Of a DNA stretch of 64,000 nt, positions 36,293 to 46,434 are shown piece after piece (within the stretch, counting starts at the first letter, position 1; every line of letters begins with the position of its first letter). This DNA is from Eikenella exigua (GTDB lineage Bacteria > Pseudomonadota > Gammaproteobacteria > Burkholderiales > Neisseriaceae), in NCBI RefSeq assembly GCF_008805035.1, contig NZ_CP038018.1:930001-994000 (forward strand), read 5' to 3'. Under the pieces are notes generated by a model. The model was not told where the DNA came from. It saw nothing but the letters and a program-made list of their open reading frames with translations, and searched no databases. The translations under genes were made by a program, and so were the position numbers.

Positions 36293-37699
36293 TTAAGCCG
36301 ATTCGCGGATACGGCGCAACACTTCTTCTTTGCCGATCAAGGCCAGCACGGCATCCACGCTCGGCGTTTTGGCGGTGCCGCACACGGCCAGGCGCAACGG
36401 CATACCGAGTTTGCCCATTTTGATGCCTTCAGCTTCGCAGAACGGAGGGAACAAAGCGTGGATGTTTTCTGCCGTCCAATCCTGTTCGGGCAGTTCGGCC
36501 AGTTTGGCGGCGAAACGCTGCATTCGGGCGGGAGCTTCGCCATCCCAATGTTTGGCCACATCGGCTTCCAACGGCACGGCTTTGCGGTAGAAATAGGCGC
36601 ATTCGGCGGCCAGTGCATTCAAATCGTGGGCACGATCTTTTACCAGTGCCAACACGTCTTCCAGCTTGGGGCTACCTGAAACTACAACACCTTGTTTTTC
36701 CAAGCGCGGCAGCACCAGTTTGGCCAGTTCGGCGTTGCCTGTGGCTTTGATGTGTTCAGCGTTGATCCAATACAGTTTTTTTGCATCCATGCGGCTGGCG
36801 GAGGAAGAAACGTGTTCCAGCTCAAACCATTGCACGAACTGCTCCATATTGAAAAACTCGTCGTCGCCGTGCGCCCAGCCCAAGCGGGCGAGGTAGTTGA
36901 GCAGGGCCCCGGGCAGAATGCCCAGGTCTTCGTATTCGGTAATCGCCACGGTGTCGCCGCTGCGCTTGGAAATTTTCTTGCCCTGCTCGTTCAGGATCAT
37001 AGGCAAGTGGGCATATTCGGGCGGGGTGGCGCCGAGGGCTTTGAAAATGTTGATTTGTTTCGGTGTGTTGTTCACATGGTCGTCGCCACGGATGACGTGG
37101 GTGATACCCATGTCCATATCGTCGGCCACCACGCAGAAGTTGTAGGTGGGCGTGCCGTCGGCGCGGGCGATGATGAGGTCGTCGAGCGCAGCATTGGGGA
37201 TGCTGATTTCGCCTTTTACCAAATCATTCCAGCGGGTTACGCCGTCGGTCGGCATTTTGAAGCGAACAACGGGCTCTACCCCTGCGGGAATCTCTGGCAA
37301 CGTTTTACCGGCTTCCGGTCGCCAGCGGCGGTCGTAAGTGGCCGTGCCTTCGCGCTCGGCTTTTTCACGCATTTGTTCCAATTCTTCTTTGCTGCAATAG
37401 CAGTGGTAGGCATGGCCGGAATCCAGCAGTTGTTGGATTAACTCTTTATAACGTGGGAAGTTTTGGGTTTGGTAAACGATATTATCGGCATTGTCGGCGT
37501 GCAGGCCTACCCATTGCATGCCGTTGAGGATGATTTGCACGGATTCGGCGGTGGAGCGTTCCAAATCGGTGTCTTCGATGCGCAGCAGGAATTCGCCGCC
37601 GTGATGTCTGGCAAATGCCCATGAATACAGCGCGGTGCGCACGCCGCCGATATGCAGGTAGCCGGTGGGGCTGGGGGCGAAACGGGTTTTAACGGTCAT
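36293..37699 (-). CDS. gltX: Glutamyl-tRNA synthetase
   Basis: A 468-residue class I synthetase. The HIGH-type motif is PSPTGYLHIGGVRT and the KMSKS-type motif is KKISKRSG. The start at 37699 gives the canonical MTVKTRFAPSPTG; a longer in-frame ATG at 37774 adds a non-homologous 25-residue leader and is rejected. The C-terminal anticodon-binding half is complete. A near-DUS occurs in the coding region near 36670. Confidence 0.97.
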   Translation of the reverse strand: MTVKTRFAPSPTGYLHIGGVRTALYSWAFARHHGGEFLLRIEDTDLERSTAESVQIILNGMQWVGLHADNADNIVYQTQNFPRYKELIQQLLDSGHAYHCYCSKEELEQMREKAEREGTATYDRRWRPEAGKTLPEIPAGVEPVVRFKMPTDGVTRWNDLVKGEISIPNAALDDLIIARADGTPTYNFCVVADDMDMGITHVIRGDDHVNNTPKQINIFKALGATPPEYAHLPMILNEQGKKISKRSGDTVAITEYEDLGILPGALLNYLARLGWAHGDDEFFNMEQFVQWFELEHVSSSASRMDAKKLYWINAEHIKATGNAELAKLVLPRLEKQGVVVSGSPKLEDVLALVKDRAHDLNALAAECAYFYRKAVPLEADVAKHWDGEAPARMQRFAAKLAELPEQDWTAENIHALFPPFCEAEGIKMGKLGMPLRLAVCGTAKTPSVDAVLALIGKEEVLRRIRESA

Positions 37700-37852
37700 A
37701 ATATTGGCTTTCGGAATGAGTATAGATAGAGGATTAACCGGTTTTCGATGCCAGGCAAGCTGATGCCATGGCAAAACGCAGTGAATCCGCTATTGAGAAA
37801 GGGCGTATTGTAGCGGATTGGGCTGGATTCGGGGAATGTGGCCGCAGATAAA

Positions 37853-37894
37853 AGGCTACCTGAAATGCCATGCAGCACAATTTTCAGGTAGCCT
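37853..37894. terminator. DUS-pair terminator downstream of the transsulfuration gene
   Basis: Inverted DUS at 37853-37864 and 37883-37894. Confidence 0.7.
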
Positions 37895-37916
37895 GTTTGC
37901 CATTCTGGCAGGCGCG

Positions 37917-39071
37917 TTACAGCGTGGTGTTCAATGCAGTATCGATGTCGCGCCAAATGTCTTCAATATCCTCAATGCCCACGGAGAAGCGCAGCAGGCC
38001 TTCGCGGATGCCGAGTTTCTCTTTCACCGCCGGGCTCATGCCGCTGTGCGACTGGCTGAAGGAATGGTTCACCAGGCTTTCCACGCCGCCGAGGCTGGCG
38101 GCCATGTGCAGTAGTTTGAGGTTGCGGATAACGGAATCGGCAGCGGCTTGGCTATCTTTCTTCAAATATACCGACACCACGCCGCCGAAGCCGCGCATTT
38201 GGCGCTTGGCTAATTCGTGGTGCTCATGGCTGGGCAGGCCGGGATAGAACACTTTGTCCACGGCGGGGTGTTGTTCCAAGCGACGGGCGAGCTCGGCGGC
38301 GTTGGCCAGATGCTGTTTCATGCGCACGGAGAGGGTTTTGATGCCGCGCAACACAAGGGCGCAATCCATTGGCCCGGCAATGCCGCCGGTGTTTATCAAG
38401 GTGCTTTGCAGGCGTTTGGCCAGGGCTTCTTCCTTAGCCACCACAATACCCATCAACACATCGGAATGGCCACAGAGGTATTTGGTGGCGGAGTGAAACA
38501 CGATGTCGCAGCCCATATCGAGCGGGTTTTGCAGATAGGGGGTGGCGAAGGTATTATCGATACCCACCACGGCGCCGGCGGCTTTGGCTTTTTGTGCCAA
38601 TAAAGAGATGTCTACCAGTCGCAGAAGCGGGTTGCTGGGGCTTTCGAGCCAAACGAGTTTCACTTTGTATTCGGCCAGAAGTTTGTCTAAATTTTCAGGT
38701 AGCGTGAGGTCGGCGAAAATCACGTTTATGCCCCATTGGGCATACACTTCAGTGAGCAGGTCGTAGGCACCGCCGTAGATATCGGCCACGGCTACGATAG
38801 TGTCGCCGGGGCGCAATACGGTACGGAACACGGCATCAATGCCGGCCATACCGCTACCGAAGGCGAAGCCGGCACAACCATGTTCTAACTCAGCCACGGT
38901 GTCTTCTAAAATTTTGCGCGTAGGATTACCCATACGCGAATAGCGGTATGGAATATCTTCGCCAATGGTGTGTACAGCGAACATGCTATTTTGGTAGATA
39001 GGTGGCATCACGGCACGGTTGTGCTCGTCCGGATTGTAGCTACTGTGGATAACTTCGGTATCAAAATGCAT
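37917..39071 (-). CDS. PLP-dependent transsulfuration enzyme (cystathionine gamma-synthase/lyase family)
   Basis: A 384-residue Cys/Met-metabolism PLP enzyme. YRYSRMGNPTRKILEDTVAELE is the phosphate-binding region, and HSATKYLCGHSDVLMG holds the Schiff-base Lys. Members are MetB, MetC, MetZ and CGL-type lyases, which cannot be separated here with certainty; cystathionine gamma-synthase or lyase is most likely. A degenerate DUS is inside at about 38693. Good GGAG ribosome site upstream of the ATG at 39071. Confidence 0.88.
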   Translation of the reverse strand: MHFDTEVIHSSYNPDEHNRAVMPPIYQNSMFAVHTIGEDIPYRYSRMGNPTRKILEDTVAELEHGCAGFAFGSGMAGIDAVFRTVLRPGDTIVAVADIYGGAYDLLTEVYAQWGINVIFADLTLPENLDKLLAEYKVKLVWLESPSNPLLRLVDISLLAQKAKAAGAVVGIDNTFATPYLQNPLDMGCDIVFHSATKYLCGHSDVLMGIVVAKEEALAKRLQSTLINTGGIAGPMDCALVLRGIKTLSVRMKQHLANAAELARRLEQHPAVDKVFYPGLPSHEHHELAKRQMRGFGGVVSVYLKKDSQAAADSVIRNLKLLHMAASLGGVESLVNHSFSQSHSGMSPAVKEKLGIREGLLRFSVGIEDIEDIWRDIDTALNTTL

Positions 39072-39200
39072 AGGATTCTCCTTTCAGATTGCCTTTACGG
39101 CCGCTGGTGGACAGTACAGCTATAGCAAAATTCCCATAACTGCTACACAGCAAAACAGATTGACAACGTAGGCAGCGAAGGACTTTAGCTACAGATACAA

Positions 39201-39233
39201 AAACAGCCGAGCAGTGTGGCTGGCTGTTTTTTC
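39201..39233 (-). terminator. Terminator of the tRNA-Ser gene
   Basis: On the minus strand AACAGCC pairs with GGCTGTT and is followed by T-rich sequence, about 37 nt after the tRNA 3' end. Confidence 0.7.
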
Positions 39234-39269
39234 TTGGATTTGCAAAGCGCGTACTCTACAAAAATGTTC

Positions 39270-39360
39270 TGGCGGAAAGGAAGGGATTCGAACCCTCGAT
39301 ACGCTATTCACGTATACACGCTTTCCAGGCGTGCGACTTCAACCACTCATCCACCTTTCC
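39270..39360 (-). tRNA. tRNA-Ser (anticodon GGA)
   Basis: A 91-nt class II tRNA on the minus strand. The acceptor stem GGAAAGG pairs with CCTTTCC, followed by discriminator G and encoded CCA (39270-39272). The anticodon loop CTGGAAA gives GGA (39324-39326), reading UCC/UCU. A long variable arm (GTGTATACGTGAATAGCGTATC region) and a T-loop GGTTCGAATCC are clear. Confidence 0.95.
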
Positions 39361-39417
39361 AAGGTAATTCACGTAATTATACTAAAATGCCCACAGCAAC
39401 GCAACCATTTTCTCCCC

Positions 39418-40110
39418 CTATCCCTGCCGACAATTTCCCGGCAGCAGCGAAAACCCTTCGCTCCGCAGTTGGCCGGCCTTTTCGCGCAGCGGGGTAAGCG
39501 GATACACTGTTTTCACTGCCACCAAACCATAAGCCGCGGCAGCTGCCGGCCACCAGCGGTTACCCGCCAACTCCATAAACCGCCACCGCTGCAACGCCCG
39601 ACTGCTTTTCCACGGCGGCACATACGCCATAAACCGCCCTGTATCCGGCCTGAAGCCGGCCTCAGCCAGCATCCGCCGCACTTTCGGCAGCGGCAGCGCA
39701 TGGGCGCGCAGGCCGAGTTGTTTTTCAGGTAGCCCGAAGCGCCACAGCGAATACGGATTAAACCCGCTGAGCACCAAACTGCCGTTGGGCACCAATATGC
39801 GGAAGCACTCCCGCAGCAATTCTTCCGGCTGCGCACACAATTCCAAACCATGCGGCAACAGCAAGGTCTGCACGCTACCCGACAACAGCGGCAGTTGTGG
39901 CAGTGCACACACCACGTCTGCCTGCGCCCTACCCCGCCCCAGCCGCAACACCTGATGCGGCCAGCAATCCCAGTTGCAGAGCGAGGTGGTCACGGTAACA
40001 CCATATAAATTATCCGTATGCATGGCAAAAAACGCCTGCTCCGCCATTTTCAGGTAGCCCCCTGTAGCAGTGTTATCCAGCCATTCGGCCAACCTGTTTT
40101 CTTCTATCAT
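39418..40110 (-). CDS. SAM-dependent methyltransferase (YafS-like)
   Basis: A 230-residue class I methyltransferase-fold protein. The nucleotide-binding motif is partly degenerate, but DVVCALPQLPLLSGSVQTLLLPHGLEL and ECFRILVPNGSLVLSGFNPYSLW match motifs II-IV of the family next to gloB/rnhA/mltD in proteobacteria (YafS in E. coli). It is divergent from mltD here, echoing that neighbourhood. Substrate unknown. A partial DUS inside encodes GLPEK. Confidence 0.78.
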   Translation of the reverse strand: MIEENRLAEWLDNTATGGYLKMAEQAFFAMHTDNLYGVTVTTSLCNWDCWPHQVLRLGRGRAQADVVCALPQLPLLSGSVQTLLLPHGLELCAQPEELLRECFRILVPNGSLVLSGFNPYSLWRFGLPEKQLGLRAHALPLPKVRRMLAEAGFRPDTGRFMAYVPPWKSSRALQRWRFMELAGNRWWPAAAAAYGLVAVKTVYPLTPLREKAGQLRSEGFSLLPGNCRQG

Positions 40111-40349
40111 GCCGCCTCCTCATTCTTCTGGCCATCATACCTATCAAACAAAATTTTGCAAAACACAGCACAAAGAAACCTGCCGAAAATGAGAGTTCGG
40201 GTGCACTCTCGTGTTATTATTTTATCTCTACGCATGCCGTGCCGGCAAAACGTTCAGCTGCGGCTTGACACGGCTTCCACCTAGCCCTTAATATCCAAAA
40301 AATTTTTAGCTAATCATAACGTTAAACCAAACGGACTCATTCCTCTGCC

Positions 40350-42593
40350 ATGAGTAAATTCAAATTTCTTTCCCTAGCCATTTTAAGCCTGGGAATTCCA
40401 GCTTCTGCCCTCGCCCAAAACTATACACCGGAGCAGATTGCCGCCTCCATCACCAACCTCAACGCTGCCATTCTGCGTAATCCCAGCCAAGCCCGCCACA
40501 ATAATCTGTGGAGCCGTATGCGGCAAGACTTCCGCATGAGCGAAGTCAATCCCGAAATCGTGCGCCGCCACGAAACCTACTTCAGCACCCGCAGTGCCTA
40601 TTTCAACCGCACCGTGGAGCGCAGCCGCCCCTATCTTTACCACATTCTCTCCGAAGTGGAAAAGCGCAACATGCCCTCCGAAATCGCTCTGTTGCCGTTT
40701 ATTGAGAGCGCATTCGTTACCAAAGCCCGTTCTCACGTGGGAGCCTCCGGCCTGTGGCAGTTTATGCCCGCTACCGGCCGCCACTACGGCTTGGCGCAAA
40801 ACAATATTTACGACGGCCGCCACGACATCTACGCCTCCACCAACGCAGCACTGAACTATCTGCAATATCTGCATAATATGTTTGGCGACTGGTCGCTCGC
40901 GCTGGCTGCCTACAACTGGGGCGAAGGCAACGTGAGCCGCGCCGTAAACCGCGCCCGCAGCCAGGGGCTCGAGCCGGTGTATGAAAACCTCAATATGCCC
41001 AACGAAACGCGCAATTACGTGCCCAAGCTTCTGGCCGTGCGCAACCTCGTGAGCAACCCGCAAGTATTCGGCTTAAATCTTTCCAACATCGAAAACAAGC
41101 CCTATTTCGAAGCCATCAGCATCGATAGCCCGATAGATATCAACGCCATCACCCGTCTGGCCAACATCAGCCAAGCCGAATTCGAAGCGCTCAACCCCAG
41201 CTTCAAAGTGCCCGTGTTCCTGCCCGAAAACGGTCAGCGCAAACTGCTCTTGCCCGTAGGCGCAGTCAATGCTTTTGAGCGCAACCTGCGCAGTGCCCCC
41301 AAAGAATCCCTGCTCTCCTACGACATCCTGCACTCTGACGGTGCCACCACCCTCAGCGACATCGCCGACCGCAACGGCGTAAGCGTGGCCGACCTGCGCC
41401 GCACCAACGGCCTCAGCAGCAACACCATCCGTGCCGGTTTGCCTATTCTCGTGGCCAAAAACAGCCTGAACAACAGCCAGCTTGGCCGCGGCGTGCAGAT
41501 GCTTGCCGACAACAAACCCGCCGGCGGCGACCCACTGGGCAACCTCATCCGTCGCAACAGCCAGAACGTAGCTGAACGCAACAGCATCGTGGCCGCTGCC
41601 AAACCGGCTGCCCAGCCTGTAACACCGCCCATCCCTGTTCAGGTAGCCTCACTCCAACCGGCCAACCCGCCCGAACCCGTCCATGCCCCCGTGCAGCAGG
41701 CGCAAAACCCAACTGCCCCTGCTACTTTTACCGCATTGGCTTCCAACGGCACCCGTTCCACCGAACCCGCACCCCGCGTGAACAGCTCGCCCGATATTCA
41801 GGTAGCCCCAGCTCAAACGGTTGTCCAAACAGCTGCCCAATCCGTAGACCAACCCGCCACGCCCAACAACATCCACAACCCAAACGACAGGCTACCTGAA
41901 ACCGTTGAACTTGCCGACAACAGCAATCCCCAGCCCGACCCGTTGATGTCCTTGGCCGGCAACAGCAGCGCAGATAATACCAAGCCTGCCAATGAACCCG
42001 GCAGCAGCAGCGCCGCAGCCGCCGTGCGTGCTTCCTTAGCACAAACCGAAGCCCAGGAAACTCGCCGCCAAGCCCAAGCTGAGGTTCGCCGCGCCAACAA
42101 TGCCGGCTTCGGCCAGCTGGCCGCCAACACCGGCAACAACCAACGCCGCGCTGCCCGACAAGAACAGCAGGCCAACCGCCGTGGCGCACAAACCGTAACC
42201 CACAAAGTGCGGGCCGGCGAATCACTGTATTCCATTGCCCGCCGCTACAACGTGAACGTGGCCGACCTCAGCCGCGTCAACAACCTGCACGGCAACAATA
42301 TCCGCCCCGGCCAAGTATTGCATGTGAGCGCCAGCAGTAATCATCAGGCCGCTAACCGCTATGCCGACAACAAATCTAGCAGCCGCAACGACCGTAACAG
42401 CCGCACCGGCAACGATCGCAATGGCAGAAACAGCCGCCAGCAAACCATGTCCCACATCGTGCGCAGCGGCGATACCCTGCAATCCATCGCCCGCCGCTAC
42501 AACACCTCCGTGGCCGACATCAAACGTAGCAACAACCTGAGCAACAGCGTGTTGCACCCCGGCCAAAAACTACGCGTGAGCAGCGGCACTTAA
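40350..42593 (+). CDS. mltD: Membrane-bound lytic murein transglycosylase D with LysM domains
   Basis: A 747-residue exported glycan-strand lyase, well above the usual MltD length. Signal peptide ends at SALAQ (about 23). The SLT domain has catalytic E119 (LLPFIESAF), GLWQFMPATGR and LALAAYNWGEGNV. A divergent LysM-like segment lies near 328-372 and two canonical LysM repeats at the C-terminus (THKVRAGESLYSIARRYNV, SHIVRSGDTLQSIARRYNT). Between them is a long Ala/Pro/Asn/Gln-rich linker carrying DUS at 41639-41650 and 41889-41900 and a near-DUS at 41799-41810. Because DUS occur in both orientations they encode different peptides (VQVAS, RLPET). Confidence 0.93.
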   Translation: MSKFKFLSLAILSLGIPASALAQNYTPEQIAASITNLNAAILRNPSQARHNNLWSRMRQDFRMSEVNPEIVRRHETYFSTRSAYFNRTVERSRPYLYHILSEVEKRNMPSEIALLPFIESAFVTKARSHVGASGLWQFMPATGRHYGLAQNNIYDGRHDIYASTNAALNYLQYLHNMFGDWSLALAAYNWGEGNVSRAVNRARSQGLEPVYENLNMPNETRNYVPKLLAVRNLVSNPQVFGLNLSNIENKPYFEAISIDSPIDINAITRLANISQAEFEALNPSFKVPVFLPENGQRKLLLPVGAVNAFERNLRSAPKESLLSYDILHSDGATTLSDIADRNGVSVADLRRTNGLSSNTIRAGLPILVAKNSLNNSQLGRGVQMLADNKPAGGDPLGNLIRRNSQNVAERNSIVAAAKPAAQPVTPPIPVQVASLQPANPPEPVHAPVQQAQNPTAPATFTALASNGTRSTEPAPRVNSSPDIQVAPAQTVVQTAAQSVDQPATPNNIHNPNDRLPETVELADNSNPQPDPLMSLAGNSSADNTKPANEPGSSSAAAAVRASLAQTEAQETRRQAQAEVRRANNAGFGQLAANTGNNQRRAARQEQQANRRGAQTVTHKVRAGESLYSIARRYNVNVADLSRVNNLHGNNIRPGQVLHVSASSNHQAANRYADNKSSSRNDRNSRTGNDRNGRNSRQQTMSHIVRSGDTLQSIARRYNTSVADIKRSNNLSNSVLHPGQKLRVSSGT

Positions 42594-42616
42594 CTTCTAC
42601 GAAGAGCGCAACATTT

Positions 42617-42646
42617 TTCAGGTAGCCTCGATTAAGGCTACCTGAA
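42617..42646. terminator. DUS-pair terminator after mltD
   Basis: TTCAGGTAGCCT (42617-42628) and AGGCTACCTGAA (42635-42646), 6-nt loop. Confidence 0.8.
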
Positions 42647-42694
42647 AATATTTATATAGATTATCTAAATAGTTACCAACATCATCCATCAAAC

Positions 42695-43327
42695 ATGAAT
42701 CTGCAAAAACGCCGCGAAATCTTCCAACGCCTGCACGACGCCAACCCCAACCCCACCACCGAGCTGGTGTTTCACAGCCCCTTTGAGCTGCTCATCGCCG
42801 TACTGCTTTCCGCCCAAGCCACCGACAAAGGCGTGAACAAAGCCACCGCCAAGCTTTTCCCCGTGGCCAACACCCCGCAGGCCATCCTTGATTTGGGCCT
42901 GGAAAAGCTGATGGAATACACCCGTACCATCGGCCTCTACCAAACCAAATCCAAACACATTATGCAAACCTGTCGCCTGCTCCTGGAAAAACATGGCGGC
43001 GAAGTGCCGGATACCCGCGAAGCGCTTGAAGCGCTGCCCGGCGTCGGCCGCAAAACCGCCAATGTCGTGCTCAACACCGCCTTCGGCCAACCGACCATGG
43101 CCGTGGACACCCATATTTTCCGCGTAGCCAACCGCATGAATCTCGCGCCAGGCAAAAACGTGCGCGAAGTGGAAGACAAACTCATGCGCTTCGTGCCCAA
43201 AGAATTCCTGCTCAATGCCCACCATTGGCTTATCCTACACGGCCGCTACACCTGCAAAGCGCAAAAGCCCCTGTGCCACGAATGTATCGTGTATGATTTG
43301 TGCGAATACAAAGGCAAAACGGTTTAA
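42695..43327 (+). CDS. nth: Endonuclease III (Nth)
   Basis: A 210-residue base-excision glycosylase/AP lyase for oxidised pyrimidines. The helix-hairpin-helix LPGVGRKTANVVLN carries the catalytic Lys, with Asp in AVDTHIFRV. The C-terminal [4Fe-4S] ligands follow the C-x6-C-x2-C-x5-C spacing (TCKAQKPLCHECIVYDLC). Full length; single gene between terminators. Confidence 0.97.
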   Translation: MNLQKRREIFQRLHDANPNPTTELVFHSPFELLIAVLLSAQATDKGVNKATAKLFPVANTPQAILDLGLEKLMEYTRTIGLYQTKSKHIMQTCRLLLEKHGGEVPDTREALEALPGVGRKTANVVLNTAFGQPTMAVDTHIFRVANRMNLAPGKNVREVEDKLMRFVPKEFLLNAHHWLILHGRYTCKAQKPLCHECIVYDLCEYKGKTV

Positions 43328-43340
43328 ACCAATAAAACTC

Positions 43341-43388
43341 AGCCCTGTATGTTCATGGCCATGAGAGGCTACCTGAACATACAGGGCT
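43341..43388 (+). terminator. Strong hairpin after nth with embedded DUS
   Basis: A 15-bp perfect stem, AGCCCTGTATGTTCA with TGAACATACAGGGCT. A DUS (43366-43377) straddles the loop and right arm. A T-rich stretch follows. Confidence 0.7.
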
Positions 43389-43408
43389 TGGTTTTAGAGC
43401 GGATAGGT

Positions 43409-43445
43409 TTCAGGTAGCCTCCACTCGGTTGGAAGGCTACCTGAA
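43409..43445. terminator. DUS-pair hairpin downstream of the VirK gene
   Basis: Inverted DUS at 43409-43420 and 43434-43445; serves the minus-strand gene ending at 43477. Confidence 0.65.
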
Positions 43446-43476
43446 ACACAGTGGGCACGCTGTTGCCGCCTAGCAA

Positions 43477-44364
43477 TCAACTTTCCGAACGAAAGAGGCG
43501 ACGGATATCCTGCTCCAGCGTATCCAGCATTTCATAGCGTTTGCGGTACATAGAGCGTTTTTTGCTTTGCACTTCTTCCAGCGGCGTGCGCTCAATTTGA
43601 GTGGGCAGCCGCCAATAGCCGTTGGCATCGAGGCTGCCTTGGTTTTCCTGCCAGAAGGCATCGTAGTTGAACAGCAGGCGGCTGGAGTCATTCCAGCGGA
43701 ATTTGGCCTGGCTTTTGTGTGGAATGCCGTAGAGCTCGCAGCCGAGTTCGGCAGCCATCAGCTTGAATACGTTCACCATCATAAACATCGGCCGCACGCC
43801 GTGCAGTTGCTTGGTGGTGTGGCGGATGAGCTCGGGGGCATCGCTGCTGTGCGGCCCTTGGATGGAGGTAATCAGCAGGCCGTTGGGCGCGATAAAGCTG
43901 AACACGGCATCGTAAATGCGGCTGCGCTCGGTGCTTTGCAGGCTCACTAAAAAGAAACCTTCCAACGGGTCTTTATGGTTGATATTCAAACTGATGGAGA
44001 GCTCGGGCGCGGGATGGTTGAGCACGACGGTGCGCTGTGTTACCAACTCTTGCCACTTGGCAGCGGAAGGTTTGCTTTGCGCCAAAGTGAAGTTGTTAAT
44101 TACGGCCTGCAATCGCGCATCTTTGCCGAATCGGTTGTCGGCATAAGTATCCAGCACGGCGCGGGCGGCATAGGGATTGTGTTGGAAAATCGGTGCCCAC
44201 ATCGGATGCTGGTTGATGAAGGCGGTAAACTCTTCGCATTGCCGCCGCGCCAGTAGGCGTTGGATTTGGTCGCGCAGATACACCACCGCATATTTGCGAA
44301 TGCCCCGTTCGCGCAAATTGGGATACTGTTCGTCGAAAGTGGGAAAGTGAAATAAATCAGACAT
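43477..44364 (-). CDS. VirK/YbjX (DUF535) family protein
   Basis: A 295-residue DUF535 protein. Recognisable stretches are HPMWAPIFQHNPYAARAVLDTY, INHKDPLEGFFLVSLQS, the GPHSSDAPELIRHTTKQLHGVRP block and HKSQAKFRWNDSSRLLFNYD. VirK and YbjX relatives are linked to envelope stress and antimicrobial peptide resistance in enterics, but the biochemical role is unknown. The start at 44364 is used; ATG at 44370 and a longer frame to 44472 are alternatives. Confidence 0.85.
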   Translation of the reverse strand: MSDLFHFPTFDEQYPNLRERGIRKYAVVYLRDQIQRLLARRQCEEFTAFINQHPMWAPIFQHNPYAARAVLDTYADNRFGKDARLQAVINNFTLAQSKPSAAKWQELVTQRTVVLNHPAPELSISLNINHKDPLEGFFLVSLQSTERSRIYDAVFSFIAPNGLLITSIQGPHSSDAPELIRHTTKQLHGVRPMFMMVNVFKLMAAELGCELYGIPHKSQAKFRWNDSSRLLFNYDAFWQENQGSLDANGYWRLPTQIERTPLEEVQSKKRSMYRKRYEMLDTLEQDIRRLFRSES

Positions 44365-44538
44365 AAGCATCCATATTATGTCAAACGGCGCTGGGCCGTT
44401 TGCGTAAAAAACAAAGCGATGCCGGGCAAAAACCGACCATCGAAAAGCGGTCAATCCTACCCGATTTGCCAACAGCCTTGCAAGGCTTGCCGCTGGGAAT
44501 GAAGGCTACATGAAACCCTACTCTACCCTTTCAGGTAG

Positions 44539-45433
<895 letters not shown>

Positions 45434-45463
45434 AATGCTAATTTGATATAAGCCCCAGCCTGC

Positions 45464-45506
45464 CGGCTACCTGAAAAGCAGTAGGCGGATAGCTTTCAGG
45501 TAGCCT
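45464..45506. terminator. DUS-pair hairpin downstream of the Correia element
   Basis: A one-mismatch DUS (45464-45475) opposite a perfect DUS (45495-45506). Confidence 0.5.
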
Positions 45507-45546
45507 TTAGTTGTACTTCGGCAGCTAGAGGCCTGACTTGAAATAA

Positions 45547-45600
45547 AACAGCCGGATAACCGTTCCCCCGATGTTGGAGAATTGCAGTTATACGGCTGTT
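45547..45600. repeat. 14-bp inverted repeat, unassigned
   Basis: AACAGCCGGATAAC and GTTATACGGCTGTT (13 of 14 pair) flank 26 nt. A second imperfect hairpin follows at 45626-45666. No family recognised. Confidence 0.4.
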
Positions 45601-45721
45601 GTTTCACCGTAATCGTTTCATACAGGAATGGAACAAAGCGGCGGGTCGAGGCCGCATTATTCCATTTGGAGCGACTATGTTTTCAGGTAGCCTACAGCCA
45701 CCCAGCCACTCCATGCCACAA

Positions 45722-46258
45722 CTACCATGCCACCCACAGGCTGACGCTCAACCCGGCCGCCAGCCTGAAACGCAGATGTTGCCGCAGACTCTTGAGCTGG
45801 TTGGCAAACAGCCTTATCACCAGCAAGTTCGGCCACGCCCAAGCCTAAGGCCAGCACCATCAGTGCACCATCCTCCGCTTTGCCGCTGCCCAGCACATAC
45901 AGCGAAGCGCTGTATACCATGCCGTATGGCAGCCAACCCACAGCAGGCCAACGCCGAAGCAGGCAAGGGGTATTTTGGATGGGCAAGAGGCGGGTTAGAG
46001 CGGATTGAGCCGCCACACCAGCTGCCCGAGCTTTTCCACCTGCGCGACATAGGCGTTGAACCCGGCCAGGTACAGGCCGATAAAGGTGTAGCTGCCGATA
46101 CGGCCGAGGTTCATCAGCACAATCAGTTTCACGCACCCCACCTGCGGCGGCAGCTGCAAAGCAAAGACAGTGCTCAAACCGCCACACATACCGGCGCAAC
46201 GGCCGCCACCGAGAAAGCCGGTGGCGACAAAGGAGAGGAGTGTGAGGGTAGAGACCAT
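45722..46258 (-). pseudogene. TauE/SafE-family membrane protein, frameshifted
   Basis: The N-terminus is typical (FVATGFLGGGRCAGMCGGLSTVF, then NLGRIGSYTFIGLYLAGF), but its frame ends at 45995. Homology continues in other frames: ACFGVGLLW, then GWLPYGMVYSASLYVLGSG with EDGALMVLALGLG, then AWPNLLVIRLFANQLKSLR to a stop at 45722-45724. At least two frameshifts are needed, so no whole protein is made. Family members are permease-like and one subgroup accompanies cbb3 oxidase/heavy-metal genes. Confidence 0.8.
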
Positions 46259-46434
46259 GGCGTTGTTTTCAGGTATAGCTCAAGCGCTGATTTCTGCCTA
46301 CAGCTCGTTGCCTGCTGAAGGGGAATAATTGCTTTGACTATAGCCGTTCGGTGGAAGCTGCCAAACGGCAATTCAAGCTACCTAAAAATGATTTCACAAT
46401 TTTCAGGTAGCCTGTTGGCGAATGCATCGGGCAA

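Noticed and set aside
39201..39360. tRNA-Ser as an integration site for a genomic island
   Set aside because: No integrase, direct repeat of the tRNA 3' end or composition change was seen on either side.
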